DNA of 64,000 nucleotides. Source: Microbulbifer hainanensis. Lineage in GTDB: Bacteria; Pseudomonadota; Gammaproteobacteria; Pseudomonadales; Cellvibrionaceae. How positions within the stretch are numbered: position 1 is the first letter of the stretch; every line of letters starts with the position of its first letter. Below, piece by piece: positions 1-8,872 of the stretch. Made by a program: the position numbers and the translations under genes. Under the pieces are notes generated by a model. That model saw nothing but the letters and a program-made list of their open reading frames with translations. It was not told where the DNA came from and made no database searches. Location: the NCBI RefSeq assembly GCF_014904735.1, contig NZ_JACZCR010000001.1, positions 1-64,000 of the forward strand, in the 5' to 3' direction.

Positions 1-91
1 CTTCGGCTTCGGCTTCGGCTTCGGCTTCGGCTTCGGCTTCGGCTTCGGCTTCGGCTTCGGCTTCGGCTTCGGCTTCGGCTTCGGCTTCGGC
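1..91. repeat. (CTTCGG)n hexanucleotide tract inside scpB
   Basis: Fifteen uninterrupted copies of CTTCGG fill positions 1-90 and run off the left edge, so the true copy number is unknown. On the minus strand in the scpB frame the unit reads GCC-GAA, giving an Ala-Glu dipeptide repeat at the acidic C-terminus of ScpB. A six-base unit changes length without shifting frame. Confidence 0.97.
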
Positions 92-772
92 AGCAGTGTC
101 CTCACCGGACGCAGTTGCGTCCAGCGATTCATCGCCATCTGTCGCTTCTTCGCCTTCGGGCCCGGCCGTCGCTTCTTCGGTACCGCCCTCACCTTCGGCG
201 GCGGCCAGCTGCCCCAGATCCAGCGCCTGGTTCAGGCTCTCGATATCGCGGATTTCCGCCAGGGTCGGCAAGTCGTCCAGGGTGCGCAGATTGAAGTAAT
301 CGAGGAATTCCCGGGTCGTCGCATACAGGGAGGGCTTGCCGGGAACATCGCGCTGACCCACGACCTTGATCCAGCCGCGCTCCGACAGGGTCCGCACGAT
401 GTGCGAACTTACCGCAACGCCGCGAATCTCCTCGATGTCACCGCGGGTGATCGGCTGGCGGTAGGCGATGATCGCCAGGGTCTCGAGAATGGCGCGCGAG
501 TACTTCTGCGGCTTCTCTTCCCACAGGCGATTGACCCAAGGTGCCAGGTCCTCGGGGACCTGGAAGCGCCAGCCGCTGGCCACCTGCTTCAGTTCGAAGC
601 CGCGCTCGGCGCAGCTCGTGGCGATTTCATCCAGCGCCGTCCTGAGCTCGGCCTTTTCCGGGCGCTCGCCCTCATCGATCAGCGACAGCAGCCGGTCTTC
701 GGTCAGCGGCTGACCCGCGGCCAGCAGCGCGCCCTCGACGATGCGGCGCAATAATTCCGGAGCAATGGTCAT
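1..772 (-). CDS. scpB: Segregation and condensation protein B (partial, C-terminus off the edge)
   Basis: ScpB is the winged-helix subunit of the SMC-ScpAB condensin that compacts and separates newly replicated chromosomes. The ATG at 772-770 begins [20 protein letters not shown], and the central part has the family's [24 protein letters not shown] motif region followed by RGWI and [16 protein letters not shown]-type sequence, which together form the two winged-helix domains. After roughly residue 190 the protein becomes a low-complexity Glu/Ala/Asp tail that ends, as far as visible, in a long (Ala-Glu)n run. Many ScpB proteins have a short acidic tail; a perfect dipeptide repeat is unusual. 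It lies 55 bp downstream of scpA on the same strand, as expected for an operon. The stop codon is outside the window. Confidence 0.95.
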   Translation of the reverse strand, partial: MTIAPELLRRIVEGALLAAGQPLTEDRLLSLIDEGERPEKAELRTALDEIATSCAERGFELKQVASGWRFQVPEDLAPWVNRLWEEKPQKYSRAILETLAIIAYRQPITRGDIEEIRGVAVSSHIVRTLSERGWIKVVGQRDVPGKPSLYATTREFLDYFNLRTLDDLPTLAEIRDIESLNQALDLGQLAAAEGEGGTEEATAGPEGEEATDGDESLDATASGEDTAAEAEAEAEAEAEAEAEAEAEAEAEAEAEAE

Positions 773-827
773 CTTTTTACTCTAATCCAAATACCCTCAG
801 GGCGCTCAGTGGCGGCCAGAGGTCTGA

Positions 828-1880
828 CTACTCTATATCGGCAATCGCGGGACTGCCGGATACGGTCTCTTCCGCGATTTCACCGTCGGGGACAGGTACC
901 GTGCCCGCTTCCGCGGCGGCGTCCATTTCCCCTTCACTGTCTTCCCACTCTGTGGAAGACTCGGGCTCTTCCTGGCCCGCGGCGCGCACGTGAATGGGCC
1001 CGAAGGACTCGTTCTGCACCAGCTCCACCAGGGACTCCTTCACCAGTTCCATCACGGCGAGGAAGGTAACCACGACGCCGAGGCGTCCCTCTTCCACCCG
1101 GAACAGGCTCACGAAGGGTACGAACTGGCGGTGGCGTATTTTGTCCAGCACCTGGGTCATTCGCTCCCGGGTGGACAGCTTTTCGCGCTCCACCTGGTGG
1201 CTCTCGAACATGTCGGCGCGGCGCAGCACATCGGCCAGTGCGACCAATACCTCCTTGAGATCCACATCCGGATCCGGGCGGGTGACGCTGCGGTCCGGGC
1301 CCTGGGCGCTGGCCTGGTGAATATCGCGCCCCACGCGGGGCATCTCGTCGATATCCTCGGCGGCGGTCTTGAAGCGCTCGTACTCCTGCAGGCGTCGGAT
1401 CAGCGCGGCGCGCGGGTCCTCGCCCTCTTCCTCTTCCGCTTCCGGTGGACGCGGCAGCAGCATGCGCGACTTGATCTCGGCCAGCATCGCGGCCATGACC
1501 AGGTATTCCGCCGCCAGCTCGAAGCGCATCGCCGTCATCATTTCCACGTAGGTCATGTATTGACGGGTGATGTCGGCGACATTGATCTCGAGGATATCCA
1601 GGTTCTGTCGGCGGATCAGGTACAGGAGCAGGTCCAGCGGGCCCTCAAAGGCCTCCAGGATCACCTCCAGTGCGTCCGGCGGGATGTACAGGTCGGCTGG
1701 CAACTGAGTGTAAGCCTCGCCCTGCACCATGGCGAAGGGCATCTCGCCCTGGCGCGGCCCGGCATCGGCGGATTCCGCCGCAGTGGCTTCACCGCCATCC
1801 TCCGCCTGCCCGTCTACGGCAGCGGCGACTTCGGCGAGCACCTGCTCTTCCGCCTCGGCTAACAACTCTTCAGTGGACAC
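828..1880 (-). CDS. scpA: Segregation and condensation protein A
   Basis: ScpA is the kleisin that bridges the two heads of the SMC dimer. The core starts at about residue 72, where the family signature LEAFEGPLDLLLYLIRRQN is followed by DILEINVADITRQY; the C-terminal kleisin winged helix includes FVSLFRVEEGRLGVVVTFLAVMELVKE. At 350 aa it is longer than the usual 250-300 aa because of acidic extensions at both ends: an N-terminal stretch of about 60 residues rich in Glu, Ala and Asp, and a C-terminal Glu-rich tail. The 1880 start is GTG; an internal ATG (MPFAMVQGEAY, about residue 47) is an alternative. It sits between yciO and scpB, an arrangement common in gammaproteobacteria. Confidence 0.95.
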   Translation of the reverse strand: MSTEELLAEAEEQVLAEVAAAVDGQAEDGGEATAAESADAGPRQGEMPFAMVQGEAYTQLPADLYIPPDALEVILEAFEGPLDLLLYLIRRQNLDILEINVADITRQYMTYVEMMTAMRFELAAEYLVMAAMLAEIKSRMLLPRPPEAEEEEGEDPRAALIRRLQEYERFKTAAEDIDEMPRVGRDIHQASAQGPDRSVTRPDPDVDLKEVLVALADVLRRADMFESHQVEREKLSTRERMTQVLDKIRHRQFVPFVSLFRVEEGRLGVVVTFLAVMELVKESLVELVQNESFGPIHVRAAGQEEPESSTEWEDSEGEMDAAAEAGTVPVPDGEIAEETVSGSPAIADIE

Positions 1881-1950
1881 CTTGCCCGACCCTCTTCTTC
1901 AGCAACCCCGAATGGGCAAACGCGCGATTATACATAGGTGTACCGCTCTG

Positions 1951-2574
1951 TTAGCCCATTATTTCGTCTACAGGGCCGCATCCCTGGCGGATCAGTTCCG
2001 GCTCATCCCCGGTCAGATCCAGCACGGTGGTGGCCTCGAGGCCGCAGAAGCCGCCGTCAATCACCAGTTCCACCTGGTGTTCAAGGGTGTCGCGAATATC
2101 GTAGGGGTCGGTCAGCGGCTGATCGTCACCGGGCATGATCAGGCTGCAGCTCATCAGCGGTTCGCCCAGCGCCTCGATCAGCGCCTGCACAATGGCGTTG
2201 TCCGGTACCCGCAGGCCGATAGTCTTGCGCTTGGGGTGCATCAGGCGCCGCGGCACTTCTGCGGTGGCGGGCATGATAAAGGTGTAGGGACCCGGGGTGT
2301 GGTTCTTGAGCAGCCGGAACATCTGGTTGTCCACCTTGGCGTAACTGGCCAGCTCGGACAGGTCGCGGCACATCAAGGTGAAGTTGTGCTGTTTATCCAG
2401 CTGTCGCAGTGCGCGAATTCGCTCCACGGCCAGCTTTTCACCCAGCCTGCAGCCAACGGCGTAGGCCGAATCGGTGGGAAACACGATCACGCCACCGGCG
2501 GCGAGAATGTCTGCCGCCTGGGCGATCAGTCGCCCCTGAGGATTTTCCGGATGGATCTGGAAAAACTGCGCCAC
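1951..2574 (-). CDS. yciO: YciO-type Sua5/YrdC family protein
   Basis: A 207-residue YrdC-fold protein. The N-terminal FPTDSAYAVGC and the RALRQLDKQHNFTLMCRDLSEL segment match the nucleotide/threonine-binding signature of L-threonylcarbamoyladenylate synthases. LMHPKRKTIGLRVPDN and EPLMSCSLI complete the fold. The order next to an RNase AM-like gene and before scpA matches the YciO branch rather than TsaC itself. YciO is far less active than TsaC in tRNA t6A formation, so the role here is uncertain. The gene starts 57 bp after the upstream PHP gene stop, suggesting co-transcription. Confidence 0.9.
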   Translation of the reverse strand: MAQFFQIHPENPQGRLIAQAADILAAGGVIVFPTDSAYAVGCRLGEKLAVERIRALRQLDKQHNFTLMCRDLSELASYAKVDNQMFRLLKNHTPGPYTFIMPATAEVPRRLMHPKRKTIGLRVPDNAIVQALIEALGEPLMSCSLIMPGDDQPLTDPYDIRDTLEHQVELVIDGGFCGLEATTVLDLTGDEPELIRQGCGPVDEIMG

Positions 2575-2631
2575 TGCAACTACCCCCTAGCCCTGATTCT
2601 GTTGAGTACTCCCGCGGCTCGCAGGCCCGCG

Positions 2632-3522
2632 TCAATTGGGGCTAGTTTGCCACAGTTTCCACACCGGCTCGACGTCCGCGGGCAGATGCACAGAGCCGAG
2701 CTCGCGCCAGGGTTGGTCCGGCTGGTGGAAGTCGCTACCGAGGGAATAACGCGGCCCAAGCGCGCCTGGCGCAACAGTCAGACCGTCGACCAGCTGGCGC
2801 AGCTCGCGGGTCTGCACCGGATTCTGGCGGCCGCACAGCAGCTCCACGGCGTCACCTCCGGCTGAGTGGAACTCCTGCAGCAGACTGCGCAGACGGGTCC
2901 GCGTGAGTCCGTATTTGAGCGGGTGGGCCAGGACAGCCTGACCACCGGCGGCGTGAATGTCGGCGATGGTATCCGCCAGTGATGGCCAGTCGACCTTCAC
3001 GTCACCGACCTTCCCCGCACCCAGATATCGTTTGAACGCGCGCGCAGCGTCTTCGACGTGCCCCTGCTCCACCAGCCAGCGGGCGAAGTGCGGGCGCCCC
3101 AGGACGCTGTCACCGGCCAGGCTGCGGGCTCCCACCAGCGCCCCACTGAACCCGCGTTTTTCCAGGCGCTCTGCAATTCGCACCGCGCGCTCAACGCGCA
3201 GTTCATTGCGGCGGTCAACGGCGTGGTGAATCGCGGTGGACGACGGGTCAACATTCAGCCCGACAATATGCACTCCGCGCTGTCCCCAGCGGGCACTGAG
3301 CTCGATACCGGGTATAATGGCTACCCCCAGCTGCTTTCCCGCCGCTCGGGCCTCGGCCACACCGGCCACCGTATCGTGGTCGGTCAGTGCCAGCAGAGTC
3401 ACGCCGTGGGTTTTCGCCCTCGACACCAGCTCTGCAGGACTTAAAATACCGTCCGAGGCTGTGCTGTGACAGTGCAGGTCCACCGAACCGGCAAAGGCTG
3501 TTGATGGGAACAGGGCAATCAA
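2632..3522 (-). CDS. rnm: PHP-domain 5'-3' exoribonuclease, RNase AM (TrpH/YciV) family
   Basis: The protein carries the PHP metal-binding motifs in order: DLHCHSTASDG near the N-terminus, LTDHDT, GIELSA, the central LGRPHFARWLVEQG region, VLAHPLKYG, and the C-terminal GSDFHQPDQPW. These supply the His/Asp/Glu ligands for a trinuclear metal site. Family members act as 5'-3' exoribonucleases trimming rRNA 5' ends, or as 3',5'-bisphosphate nucleotide phosphatases. The 3522 start is a TTG and gives a short hydrophobic leader; an in-frame GTG giving VDLHCHST is the likelier start, so the first 13 or so residues are doubtful. First gene of the minus-strand rnm-yciO-scpAB run, diverging from the plus-strand cluster. 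Confidence 0.88.
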   Translation of the reverse strand: MIALFPSTAFAGSVDLHCHSTASDGILSPAELVSRAKTHGVTLLALTDHDTVAGVAEARAAGKQLGVAIIPGIELSARWGQRGVHIVGLNVDPSSTAIHHAVDRRNELRVERAVRIAERLEKRGFSGALVGARSLAGDSVLGRPHFARWLVEQGHVEDAARAFKRYLGAGKVGDVKVDWPSLADTIADIHAAGGQAVLAHPLKYGLTRTRLRSLLQEFHSAGGDAVELLCGRQNPVQTRELRQLVDGLTVAPGALGPRYSLGSDFHQPDQPWRELGSVHLPADVEPVWKLWQTSPN

Positions 3523-3768
3523 TGGAAGGCTCTCTCGACCGGGCAGTCTGCCCGTTTGTGAACATTATTGCGGCGCAGCTGTCAGAGCTGCGCCGACGGA
3601 TTCAGGGATAAGGCTCCGACCAGGGGTTCTCTCCGGAGAACTCGGAAGTAACCAACTTGCCGCTGACCGCGGTACCGTCAGCCGGGAAGCTACCTTATTT
3701 ATAGAGATGGCGCACATGTGTCGACCATCTCCAGTAGCGACCCGCGGGCATTATCACCGGAAAAGAGC

Positions 3769-4503
3769 ATGACCGAAACCAACCCCACTACGCCGGCAAC
3801 CGAACAGCAGACCGCTACGCCGCAGAAGCGCGAGAGCCTGCTGGCCAACCTTGCGCTCAATATCGTCATCCCGACCCTGATCCTGACCAAGCTGTCCGGT
3901 GACGACTGGCTCGGCACCAAATGGGCCATTGTCGTCGCGCTGGCGTTTCCACTGCTCTACGGCGTGCGCGATCTGGCCCGCTCCGGCAAGGTCAATTTCT
4001 TCTCTGCGCTGGGTATTGTCAGTATCCTGCTGACCGGCGGTATCAGCCTGCTGGAGCTGGACGCCGAATATATCGCCATCAAGGAAGCCGGCATTCCCGG
4101 TCTGCTGGGTATCGCCACAGTGGTGTCGCTGTACACCCGGTGGCCGCTGGTGCGCACCCTGCTCTATAACGATCGCATCCTGGACACGACCAAGATTGCC
4201 CGCGCGCTGGGCGGAAACGGCAATGAAAGTGCCTTCGAACGCACCCTGACACAGGCATCCTGGATGATCGCCGGTTCCTTTTTCCTATCGTCCGGGCTCA
4301 ATTACCTGCTGGCCAAGCTGTTGCTGAAAAGCCCTCCCGGTACCGAGGCCTTCAATGAGGAGCTGGGCAAGATGACCGCCCTGAGCTTCCCGGTAATTGC
4401 ACTGCCCGCCACGATCATCCTGATGCTGGTGCTGTTTTTCCTGTTCCGCCGTATCGGAAAACTCACCGGTCTGAAACTGGAAGAAATCGTCGTCCAGCAG
4501 TAA
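3769..4503 (+). CDS. VC0807-like multi-pass membrane protein
   Basis: A 244-residue integral membrane protein with about five or six hydrophobic segments (NIVIPTLILTKL, WAIVVALAFPLLYGV, FFSALGIVSILLTGGISLL, GIPGLLGIATVVSLY, WMIAGSFFLSSGLNYLLAK and a C-terminal VIALPATIILMLVLFFLF). It resembles the VC0807 family, which has no assigned function. The gene position is that occupied by ispZ/yciB in enteric bacteria, but the sequence is longer and lacks YciB features. I chose the ATG at 3769, after GGAAAAGAG, over an upstream in-frame GTG at 3718 with no good ribosome-binding site. The next gene, yciI, follows after 41 bp. Confidence 0.8.
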   Translation: MTETNPTTPATEQQTATPQKRESLLANLALNIVIPTLILTKLSGDDWLGTKWAIVVALAFPLLYGVRDLARSGKVNFFSALGIVSILLTGGISLLELDAEYIAIKEAGIPGLLGIATVVSLYTRWPLVRTLLYNDRILDTTKIARALGGNGNESAFERTLTQASWMIAGSFFLSSGLNYLLAKLLLKSPPGTEAFNEELGKMTALSFPVIALPATIILMLVLFFLFRRIGKLTGLKLEEIVVQQ

Positions 4504-4544
4504 CCGTACAGAACCATCAAACCCTATAAGAGCTTGAAAAGACC

Positions 4545-4844
4545 ATGTGGTACGCAATCATCAGTGAAGATGTCAAAGACAGCCTCGCCCTGCGCAAACA
4601 GGCGCGCCCGGACCACCTGGTGCGCTTGAACCGGCTGAAAGACGAGGGCCGCCTGCTGATCGCCGGCCCCCACCCCGCCGTCGACAGTGAAGACCCGGGC
4701 GAAGCCGGATTCAGCGGCAGCCTGGTTGTTGCGGAATTTTCTTCGCTGAATGAGGCCAAAGCTTGGGCGGACGCCGATCCCTACGTGGCTGCTGGCGTTT
4801 ACGCGTCCGTAACTGTGAAGCCGTTCAAACTCACGCTTCCTTAA
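4545..4844 (+). CDS. yciI: YciI family protein
   Basis: A 99-residue ferredoxin-like alpha/beta barrel protein of the YciI group. It begins [25 protein letters not shown] and contains the conserved [30 protein letters not shown] block and the [23 protein letters not shown]-terminus. The His of ARPDHL and the Asp of DPY are the residues usually conserved in the putative active site. Exact chemistry is not known for most members. Start is the ATG at 4545, whose spacing after the VC0807-like gene suggests one transcript. Confidence 0.93.
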   Translation: MWYAIISEDVKDSLALRKQARPDHLVRLNRLKDEGRLLIAGPHPAVDSEDPGEAGFSGSLVVAEFSSLNEAKAWADADPYVAAGVYASVTVKPFKLTLP

Positions 4845-4882
4845 ATTCTAATTATTCAATCGATAAGAAAAGCTGTATCAGA

Positions 4883-5569
4883 ATGATGAAACAACTGACC
4901 GGTATGACCGCAGCCGCGCTGCTCGCCATCAGCATTCCCGCGATTTCCCAGAGTAGCGGTACCCGCTACATTACCGACGAACTGCATGTTCCCATGCGCT
5001 CCGGCAAGGGCAACGAGTTCCGTATCCTGAACAGTGGTCTGCCCAGCGGCACCAAGCTGACTCTTCTCGAAGATGCCCCAGATGAGGGCTGGTCGCGCGT
5101 GCGCACTGACGGTGGACAGGAAGGCTGGGTGCGTCGCCAGTATCTCGTTTCCGAGCCGGTAGCGGAGATCAAACTGAAAAAGGCCCAGGCCGACCTGGCC
5201 CATTTCGAACAAATGGAAGGCAATCTCGGCGGTGCCGTGCGGGATCTGGAAGCAAAAAACCGCAACCTGCAAAGCGAGCTGACTTCCGAGAAGGAAAAAG
5301 CCACGCAGCTGGAGAAAGATCTCAAAGAGCTGAAGGCCCTGTCGGCCGACACCGTAGCCCTGAACACCCGCCACCAGAAGCTGTTGCACCAACACGAACT
5401 GCTGAAGCAGAAGCAAATGATGGCCGAAGCGGAAATCCAGCGCCTGTCCGGTAGTGAAACCCAGAAGTGGTATATGTACGGCGCCCTGTCCGTAGCCCTG
5501 GGTGCTATTCTGGCCATGATCGCGCCGCACCTGCGCCCGCGCCGTCGCCGCTCCGAGTGGGCCAACTGA
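4883..5569 (+). CDS. Exported SH3-domain membrane protein (TIGR04211-like)
   Basis: A 228-residue cell-envelope protein. It opens with a signal peptide (MMKQLTGMTAAALLAISIPA, cleavage near AISQS), then a bacterial SH3 domain at about residues 25-95 (RYITDELHVPMRSGKGNEF through GGQEGWVRRQYL). A long coiled coil follows at about 100-190, rich in Glu, Lys and Leu, and then one C-terminal transmembrane helix (MYGALSVALGAILAMIAPHL) with an Arg-rich cytoplasmic end. This layout is that of the TIGR04211 SH3 family (E. coli YgiM-like), whose role is unclear but probably linked to the cell wall. The ATGATG at 4883 starts just before the signal peptide; an upstream in-frame extension overlaps yciI and has no signal sequence. 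Confidence 0.87.
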   Translation: MMKQLTGMTAAALLAISIPAISQSSGTRYITDELHVPMRSGKGNEFRILNSGLPSGTKLTLLEDAPDEGWSRVRTDGGQEGWVRRQYLVSEPVAEIKLKKAQADLAHFEQMEGNLGGAVRDLEAKNRNLQSELTSEKEKATQLEKDLKELKALSADTVALNTRHQKLLHQHELLKQKQMMAEAEIQRLSGSETQKWYMYGALSVALGAILAMIAPHLRPRRRRSEWAN

Positions 5570-5642
5570 TCCCACTGGCGCCAGGCACCGCCTGGGGTGA
5601 CGTCGTTCGCCCCAGGCCATAAACCATAAAGAGACAAGGACG

Positions 5643-6227
5643 ATGCGTAAATTTCTCGCCACAGTTTTACTGGGACTGTCCGGGCTGCTGGCCCTGCCCG
5701 CGCTGGCCAATAACCCCCACGTGGAACTCAAGACCGATCTCGGCACCTTGCAAGTGGAACTGTACCCGGACAAAGCCCCGGCCACCGTGAAAAATTTCCT
5801 CGCCTATGTGGACAGCGGCTTCTACAACGGCGTGATTTTCCACCGTGTAATTCCCGGTTTCATGGCGCAGACCGGCGGCTATACCTTCGATTTCCAGCTG
5901 AAAAAAACCGGCGAGCCGGTGGCCAACGAGTCCGACAACGGCCTCCACAACGTACGTGGCACCCTTGCCATGGCGCGCAAGAACGATCCGGACAGCGCCT
6001 CCTCACAGTTCTTCATCAACCTAGTGGACAACACGCGCCTCGATGGCGAAAAGGACAAGCCCGGTTACACCGTCTTCGGCAAGGTCACCGAGGGCATGGA
6101 TGTCGTCGACAAGATTACCGAAGAGCCCCGCGGTCTCTATCGCGCCTTTCCCGACGCGCCCAACGTCCCGGTACGTATTCTGAACGCCCGTCGTATCGAT
6201 GACGCCGCGGCGAACGGGGGGAACTAA
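5643..6227 (+). CDS. ppiA: Periplasmic cyclophilin-type peptidyl-prolyl isomerase
   Basis: A 194-residue cyclophilin with an N-terminal signal peptide ending ALPALAN, so it should act in the periplasm on proline isomerisation in exported proteins. Catalytic-core motifs are present: FHRVIPGFMAQTGG (Phe-His-Arg includes the catalytic Arg), LAMARKNDPDSASSQFFIN, and YTVFGKVTEGMDVVD. The length matches bacterial PpiA. A GAGACAAGGA ribosome-binding site precedes the ATG. pdxJ starts two bases after its stop, so the two are very likely translated from one message. Confidence 0.95.
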   Translation: MRKFLATVLLGLSGLLALPALANNPHVELKTDLGTLQVELYPDKAPATVKNFLAYVDSGFYNGVIFHRVIPGFMAQTGGYTFDFQLKKTGEPVANESDNGLHNVRGTLAMARKNDPDSASSQFFINLVDNTRLDGEKDKPGYTVFGKVTEGMDVVDKITEEPRGLYRAFPDAPNVPVRILNARRIDDAAANGGN

Positions 6228-6229
6228 GC

Positions 6230-6988
6230 GTGATAGCACTCAGCGTCAACCTCAACAAGATTGCCCTGATCCGCAATTCCCGCGAGGGTAACTTTCCCGA
6301 TGTGGTCGCCCACGGCCGCACCTGTCTCGATGCCGGCGCACAGGGCCTGACCGTCCACCCGCGTCCCGACCAGCGCCATATCCGCCCCGGCGATGTGCGC
6401 GATCTGGCGGCGCTGTGCAAAGGTCGCGACGGTATCGAATTCAATGTCGAGGGGAATCCCTTCGCCGAGCCAATGGGTGACTACCCGGGCCTGATGTCTC
6501 TGGTACTGGAAACGCAGCCGGACCAGTGCACCCTGGTACCGGACAGCAATGATCAGCTGACGTCCGATCACGGCTTTGACCTGAAGCGCGATGGCGCGCG
6601 CCTCGAACCGATGATCGCCAGACTCAAAGACGCCAATATCCGCGTCAGTCTGTTTATGGATCCGAACCTGGAACAGATCTCGCTGGCGCGGGAAGTGGGC
6701 GCCGACCGTATCGAGCTATACACAGGGCCCTATGCCGAAGCCGTCGCCACACAGAGCGCGGATATGGAATCCATATTTGCCGCTCACTGCGCCGCAGCCG
6801 AACACGCGCGCCAGCTGGGGCTGGGCGTCAACGCCGGCCACGACCTGAACCTGATCAACCTGCCGCGCTACCGCACCCTGCCCGGGCTGCTCGAGGTTTC
6901 CATTGGCCATGCGCTGACCGTGGACGCACTGAACATGGGGCTCGACAACGCGGTCACCGCCTACCTGAACTGCCTGTCCGGCAACTGA
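6230..6988 (+). CDS. pdxJ: Pyridoxine 5'-phosphate synthase
   Basis: PdxJ condenses 1-deoxy-D-xylulose 5-phosphate with 3-amino-2-oxopropyl phosphate to make pyridoxine 5'-phosphate. The 252-residue TIM barrel begins SVNLNKIALIRNSREG, which includes the binding Asn and Arg. GLTVHPRPDQRHI, EFNVEGNP, DRIELYTGPYAEA and the C-terminal VNAGHDLNLINL, EVSIGHAL motifs follow. The start is GTG, two bases after the ppiA stop. In many gammaproteobacteria pdxJ follows recO; here it follows ppiA instead. The stop overlaps the next start by one base (TGATG), indicating translational coupling. Confidence 0.97.
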   Translation: MIALSVNLNKIALIRNSREGNFPDVVAHGRTCLDAGAQGLTVHPRPDQRHIRPGDVRDLAALCKGRDGIEFNVEGNPFAEPMGDYPGLMSLVLETQPDQCTLVPDSNDQLTSDHGFDLKRDGARLEPMIARLKDANIRVSLFMDPNLEQISLAREVGADRIELYTGPYAEAVATQSADMESIFAAHCAAAEHARQLGLGVNAGHDLNLINLPRYRTLPGLLEVSIGHALTVDALNMGLDNAVTAYLNCLSGN

Positions 6989-7857
6989 TGCGCTCACTGA
7001 ACATCATCGGTGCCGGGCGGCTCGGCAAGACCCTCGGCCGCCTGTGGCACCAACAGGGCACTTTTCGGGTACAGACAGTGTGCAACCGCACGGCGGACAG
7101 TACCCGTGCGGCGGTCGCGTTTATCGGCGCCGGCCACGGCGCCGCATCACTTGAATCCATGGACGATGCGGACTGCTGGCTGATAGCCACCGGCGACGGA
7201 CACATCGAAGAAGTCGCCGCCGCACTGGCGCCCCGGCTGGCGGACAAAAACGACACCGTGGTTTTTCACTGCAGCGGCGCACTCAGCTCGAAAGTACTCG
7301 CGCCCTGCAGGCCGGCGGCCATTGCCAGCGCCCACCCGGTGCACAGTTTTGCCGATCCCGCACAATCCGTGCGGAATCTGGCCGGCACCAGCGTCGCCCT
7401 GGAGGGCGATGCCGCGGCCACATCACTGCTGGGGAGCGCCTTTGCCGCGCTGCAGTGCAAGCTGCTGGCCATCGCCCCGGAAAATAAATCCCTCTACCAC
7501 GCCGGCTCCGTATTCGCGTGCAATTACCTGAGCGCACTGATGGACCTGAGCCTGCGCACATTTGCCGCAGCGGGCATCGAGCGCGAGCAGGCGCTCGAGC
7601 TGCTGTCTCCCATCGTTATGCAGACGGCGCGGAACAATATGCAACTGGGTCCGGAAAAATCCCTGACCGGCCCCATCGCCCGCGGCGACGCCACAACCGT
7701 TGCTGCGCAGCTGGAGGCGCTGCAGCAGACGGACCCACAACTGGCGGAATGCTATCGCCAACTGGGCCGGGCCTGTGTAGAGTTGGCCCGGCGCGGCACC
7801 CTGTCACCGGATGGTGCCGACGCCCTCACGGAATTGTTGCAAGAGCCACCGCAGTGA
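6988..7857 (+). CDS. Rossmann-like and DUF2520 domain protein
   Basis: A 289-residue two-domain protein. The N-terminal half begins LNIIGAGRLGKTLGRLW, a dinucleotide-binding GxGxxG fold, followed by CNRT, DCWLIATGDGHIEEVA and the VFHCSGALSS, SAHPVHSF segments shared with F420- and NADP-dependent oxidoreductases. The C-terminal half is the DUF2520 helical domain (KSLYHAGSVFACNYLSALMDLS, LSPIVMQTARNN, LTGPIARGDATTV). The family resembles ketopantoate/pyrroline reductases but its substrate is unknown. It overlaps pdxJ by one base and the next gene by four (GTGA). Confidence 0.9.
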   Translation: MRSLNIIGAGRLGKTLGRLWHQQGTFRVQTVCNRTADSTRAAVAFIGAGHGAASLESMDDADCWLIATGDGHIEEVAAALAPRLADKNDTVVFHCSGALSSKVLAPCRPAAIASAHPVHSFADPAQSVRNLAGTSVALEGDAAATSLLGSAFAALQCKLLAIAPENKSLYHAGSVFACNYLSALMDLSLRTFAAAGIEREQALELLSPIVMQTARNNMQLGPEKSLTGPIARGDATTVAAQLEALQQTDPQLAECYRQLGRACVELARRGTLSPDGADALTELLQEPPQ

Positions 7858-8624
7858 ACGACTCGCCCGAATACCTGAAAAAACGCGCCTTTTACGACAG
7901 CCTGCTGACCATCTACGGCCGCAAGCCGGTGCTCGAAGCACTGGAAGACCTGACCCTGCCGGTGCATAAGCTCCACCTCGCCGACAGCAATCGCCGCGAT
8001 CAACTGATCGCCCGCATGGAACAACTGGCCAGCGAACGCCAGATCGAAATTGCCTACTGGGATCGCAAGGGACTGTCGCGTATTTCAAAAAACGCGCGCC
8101 AGGATCAGGGCGTCGCGCTCGACCTGGCCCTGCCCCACTATGGCAGCGCCAGCGAATTTCTGCGCACGGCGGAAAACCGCCCGTATGAACTGCTGGCTCT
8201 CGACGGCATCACCAATCCGCAGAACCTGGGCATGATCATCCGCTCCGCCTGCGCCGGCGGTATTGATGGCATCATCCTGCCGCAGAAAGGCTGTGCCCAG
8301 ATAGATCCACTGGTGATCAAGGCGAGCACCGGCACCCTGTTCAAAATGCGACTATTGCGCTGCGATCAACTGGCGCCGACGCTGGAGGCGTTCAAACAGC
8401 GTGGCGTTCGCATCTGCGGTTTGTCCTCCCACGCCCGGGACACGCTGGCGAGTATCGACAGCGATGAACCCACCATATTCGTGCTCGGCAATGAGACCCA
8501 CGGTGTCAGCGATGCGGTTTCCCGCCAGTGCAGTCACCATGTGCGCATCCCGATGCACAACAACGTAGAAAGCCTGAACGTCGCCGTCACCGCCGCCCTG
8601 ATCAGCTTTCGCCGTCAGCGCTAA
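7854..8624 (+). CDS. TrmH/SpoU family RNA 2'-O-methyltransferase
   Basis: A 256-residue SpoU-class methyltransferase that should use S-adenosylmethionine to methylate a ribose 2'-OH in tRNA or rRNA. The N-terminal substrate-binding domain carries IYGRKPVLEAL. The trefoil-knot catalytic domain holds the three SpoU motifs: ALDGITNPQNLGMIIRSA, FVLGNETHGVSD, and IPMHNNVESLNVAVTAAL. The start is the GTG at 7854, overlapping the preceding stop by four bases; longer upstream in-frame readings run antisense-like through the DUF2520 gene and are not coding. The target base cannot be told from sequence. It is last in the ppiA-pdxJ run. Confidence 0.92.
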   Translation: MNDSPEYLKKRAFYDSLLTIYGRKPVLEALEDLTLPVHKLHLADSNRRDQLIARMEQLASERQIEIAYWDRKGLSRISKNARQDQGVALDLALPHYGSASEFLRTAENRPYELLALDGITNPQNLGMIIRSACAGGIDGIILPQKGCAQIDPLVIKASTGTLFKMRLLRCDQLAPTLEAFKQRGVRICGLSSHARDTLASIDSDEPTIFVLGNETHGVSDAVSRQCSHHVRIPMHNNVESLNVAVTAALISFRRQR

Positions 8625-8872
8625 AGGCCAACTCAGCGTCCGGGGCCGGCTCCAAATAATTCCACGGAACCGCCCCACTCCCTCCGCCTGGCCCAAAGCT
8701 CCACCAATTCAAAGTTTGCCGCGCCAAACAAGTGGACAATTGCGCTTTTTCGACTACATATCTCAGGGGGCCAAAAAAGAAAAAGCGGCCCGTCTCAACA
8801 GGGATGTTGGGAATTCTTTCCGCCATCTAGCGCGGTTCCAAAACCAATAACACCGATAAAAGGAAGTTTCGT

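Noticed and set aside
1-91. CTTCGG tract as a CRISPR or telomere-like array
   Set aside because: No spacers, six-base unit, and it is in frame within scpB as Ala-Glu codons.
990-1862. Long open frame on the plus strand opposite scpA
   Set aside because: It is antisense to a gene with clear ScpA motifs and is a by-product of high GC and codon bias.
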